A stretch of DNA of 64,000 nt. Source: Streptomyces xinghaiensis S187. Its GTDB lineage: Bacteria; Actinomycetota; Actinomycetes; Streptomycetales; Streptomycetaceae. The DNA lies in assembly GCF_000220705.2 (NCBI RefSeq), contig NZ_CP023202.1, positions 5,114,501 through 5,178,500 on the forward strand, read 5' to 3'. The notes under the pieces were generated by a model. The model worked only from the letters and a program-made list of their open reading frames with translations, made no database searches and was not told where the DNA came from. Positions 63,591 to 64,000 of this stretch are shown one piece after another. The position numbers and the translations under genes are program-made. Position 1 is the first letter of the stretch, and each line of letters opens with the position of its first letter.

Positions 63591-64000
63591 TCAGTCGACC
63601 AGGCCGAGGCGGGCCGCTCTGACGCCGGCCGCGAAGCGGCTCTCCACGCCGAGTTTCTCGACCAGTTGGGTCATCAGGCGGCGCAGGGTGCGTTCGGAGA
63701 TCCCCAGGCGGCGGGCGATGCTCTCGTCCTTGGCACCGGTGGCGAGGAGGGCGAGCACCTCGCGTTCCCGGGGGGTGTAGTCCCGGGCGGTCTGCGCCCG
63801 GCCGGCCGGGGCCCCGGGTGCGTGCGGGGAGGCGGCGGCCCAGCTGTGCTCGAAGACCTGGACGAAGCACGCGGCGATGAGGGAGCCGTGCAGGGCGACG
63901 TCTCCGCGGTCGCGGTCGGAGCCCAGACCGGCCCACATGACGGTGAGTTCCCGGTCGATGATCAGGAGGTAGAGCGGTACGGAGGTGGCGACGCGGACCT
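63591..64000 (-). CDS. LuxR-type HTH regulator, C-terminal part
   Basis: The open frame runs from 63591 (end) to the window edge, with VRVATSVPLYLLIIDRELTVMWAGLGSDRDRG in the part near 64000 and a C-terminal LuxR-type HTH YTPREREVLALLATGAKDESIARRLGISERTLRRLMTQLVEKLGVESR. The N-terminal sensor lies outside the window. An internal ATG at 63938 is not its true start. Confidence 0.9.
   Translation of the reverse strand, partial: VRVATSVPLYLLIIDRELTVMWAGLGSDRDRGDVALHGSLIAACFVQVFEHSWAAASPHAPGAPAGRAQTARDYTPREREVLALLATGAKDESIARRLGISERTLRRLMTQLVEKLGVESRFAAGVRAARLGLVD

Overview
The window is a stretch of high-GC actinobacterial chromosome, almost certainly from a Streptomyces or close relative. Supporting signs are the GC-rich third codon positions, frequent GTG starts, 4-bp ATGA/GTGA gene overlaps, a tricorn protease, DUF397/DUF5753 regulator pairs, a Zur box, a GlnR box and a leucine-rich leader peptide before leuA. 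No tRNA, rRNA, CRISPR array, insertion sequence or replication origin was recognised.

Layout. 1-6.4 kb: end of dnaJ, a nitronate monooxygenase overlapping rsmE, a lipoprotein and a tricorn protease. 6.5-11.5 kb is accessory: a WhiJ-like regulator triad (DUF397, HTH/DUF5753, divergent HATPase), then a three-gene cassette with overlapping genes (DUF262 protein, DUF3696 ATPase, unrecognised protein) that looks like an anti-phage or stress cassette. 11.8-29 kb is conserved housekeeping: HIT protein, ribonuclease Z, phoH, ybeY, a CNNM/CorC protein, a degenerate cytidine-deaminase-like protein, era, leuA with its attenuator-like leader, a TerB-like protein, recO, uppS, zur and znuBCA with a Zur box, glyS and dus. 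29-37 kb: a GH63-like glycosidase, ppdK, an ArsR-like regulator and a PhoX-like exported protein.

37.2-47.2 kb is a xylan/xylobiose locus: secreted GH10 xylanase, divergent LacI regulator (BxlR), ABC transporter (BxlE-F-G), GH3 beta-xylosidase (BxlA) and a trailing SDR. The xylanase would cut xylan outside the cell, BxlEFG would import xylobiose, and BxlA would split it inside. 47.3-52.1 kb is an assimilatory nitrite reductase operon (FAD protein, nirB, nirD) behind a well-spaced GlnR-type box.

52.1-64 kb is mixed accessory DNA: a TetR-SDR pair, a Uma2-family protein, a TauE/SafE exporter, a second WhiJ-like triad, a tautomerase, an SDR with a divergent MmyB-type regulator sharing a 19-bp dyad, a VanZ/RDD membrane protein, an operon of two PRC-barrel proteins led by a previously hidden 47-residue membrane protein, a GNAT acetyltransferase, a DUF6247/RelE-like pair whose toxin-like gene is frameshifted, and the C-terminal part of a LuxR-type regulator cut by the window edge.

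All family names come from reading the translations by eye; no database search was run. Start codons were chosen from Shine-Dalgarno spacing and recalled homologue starts, and doubtful ones are marked.
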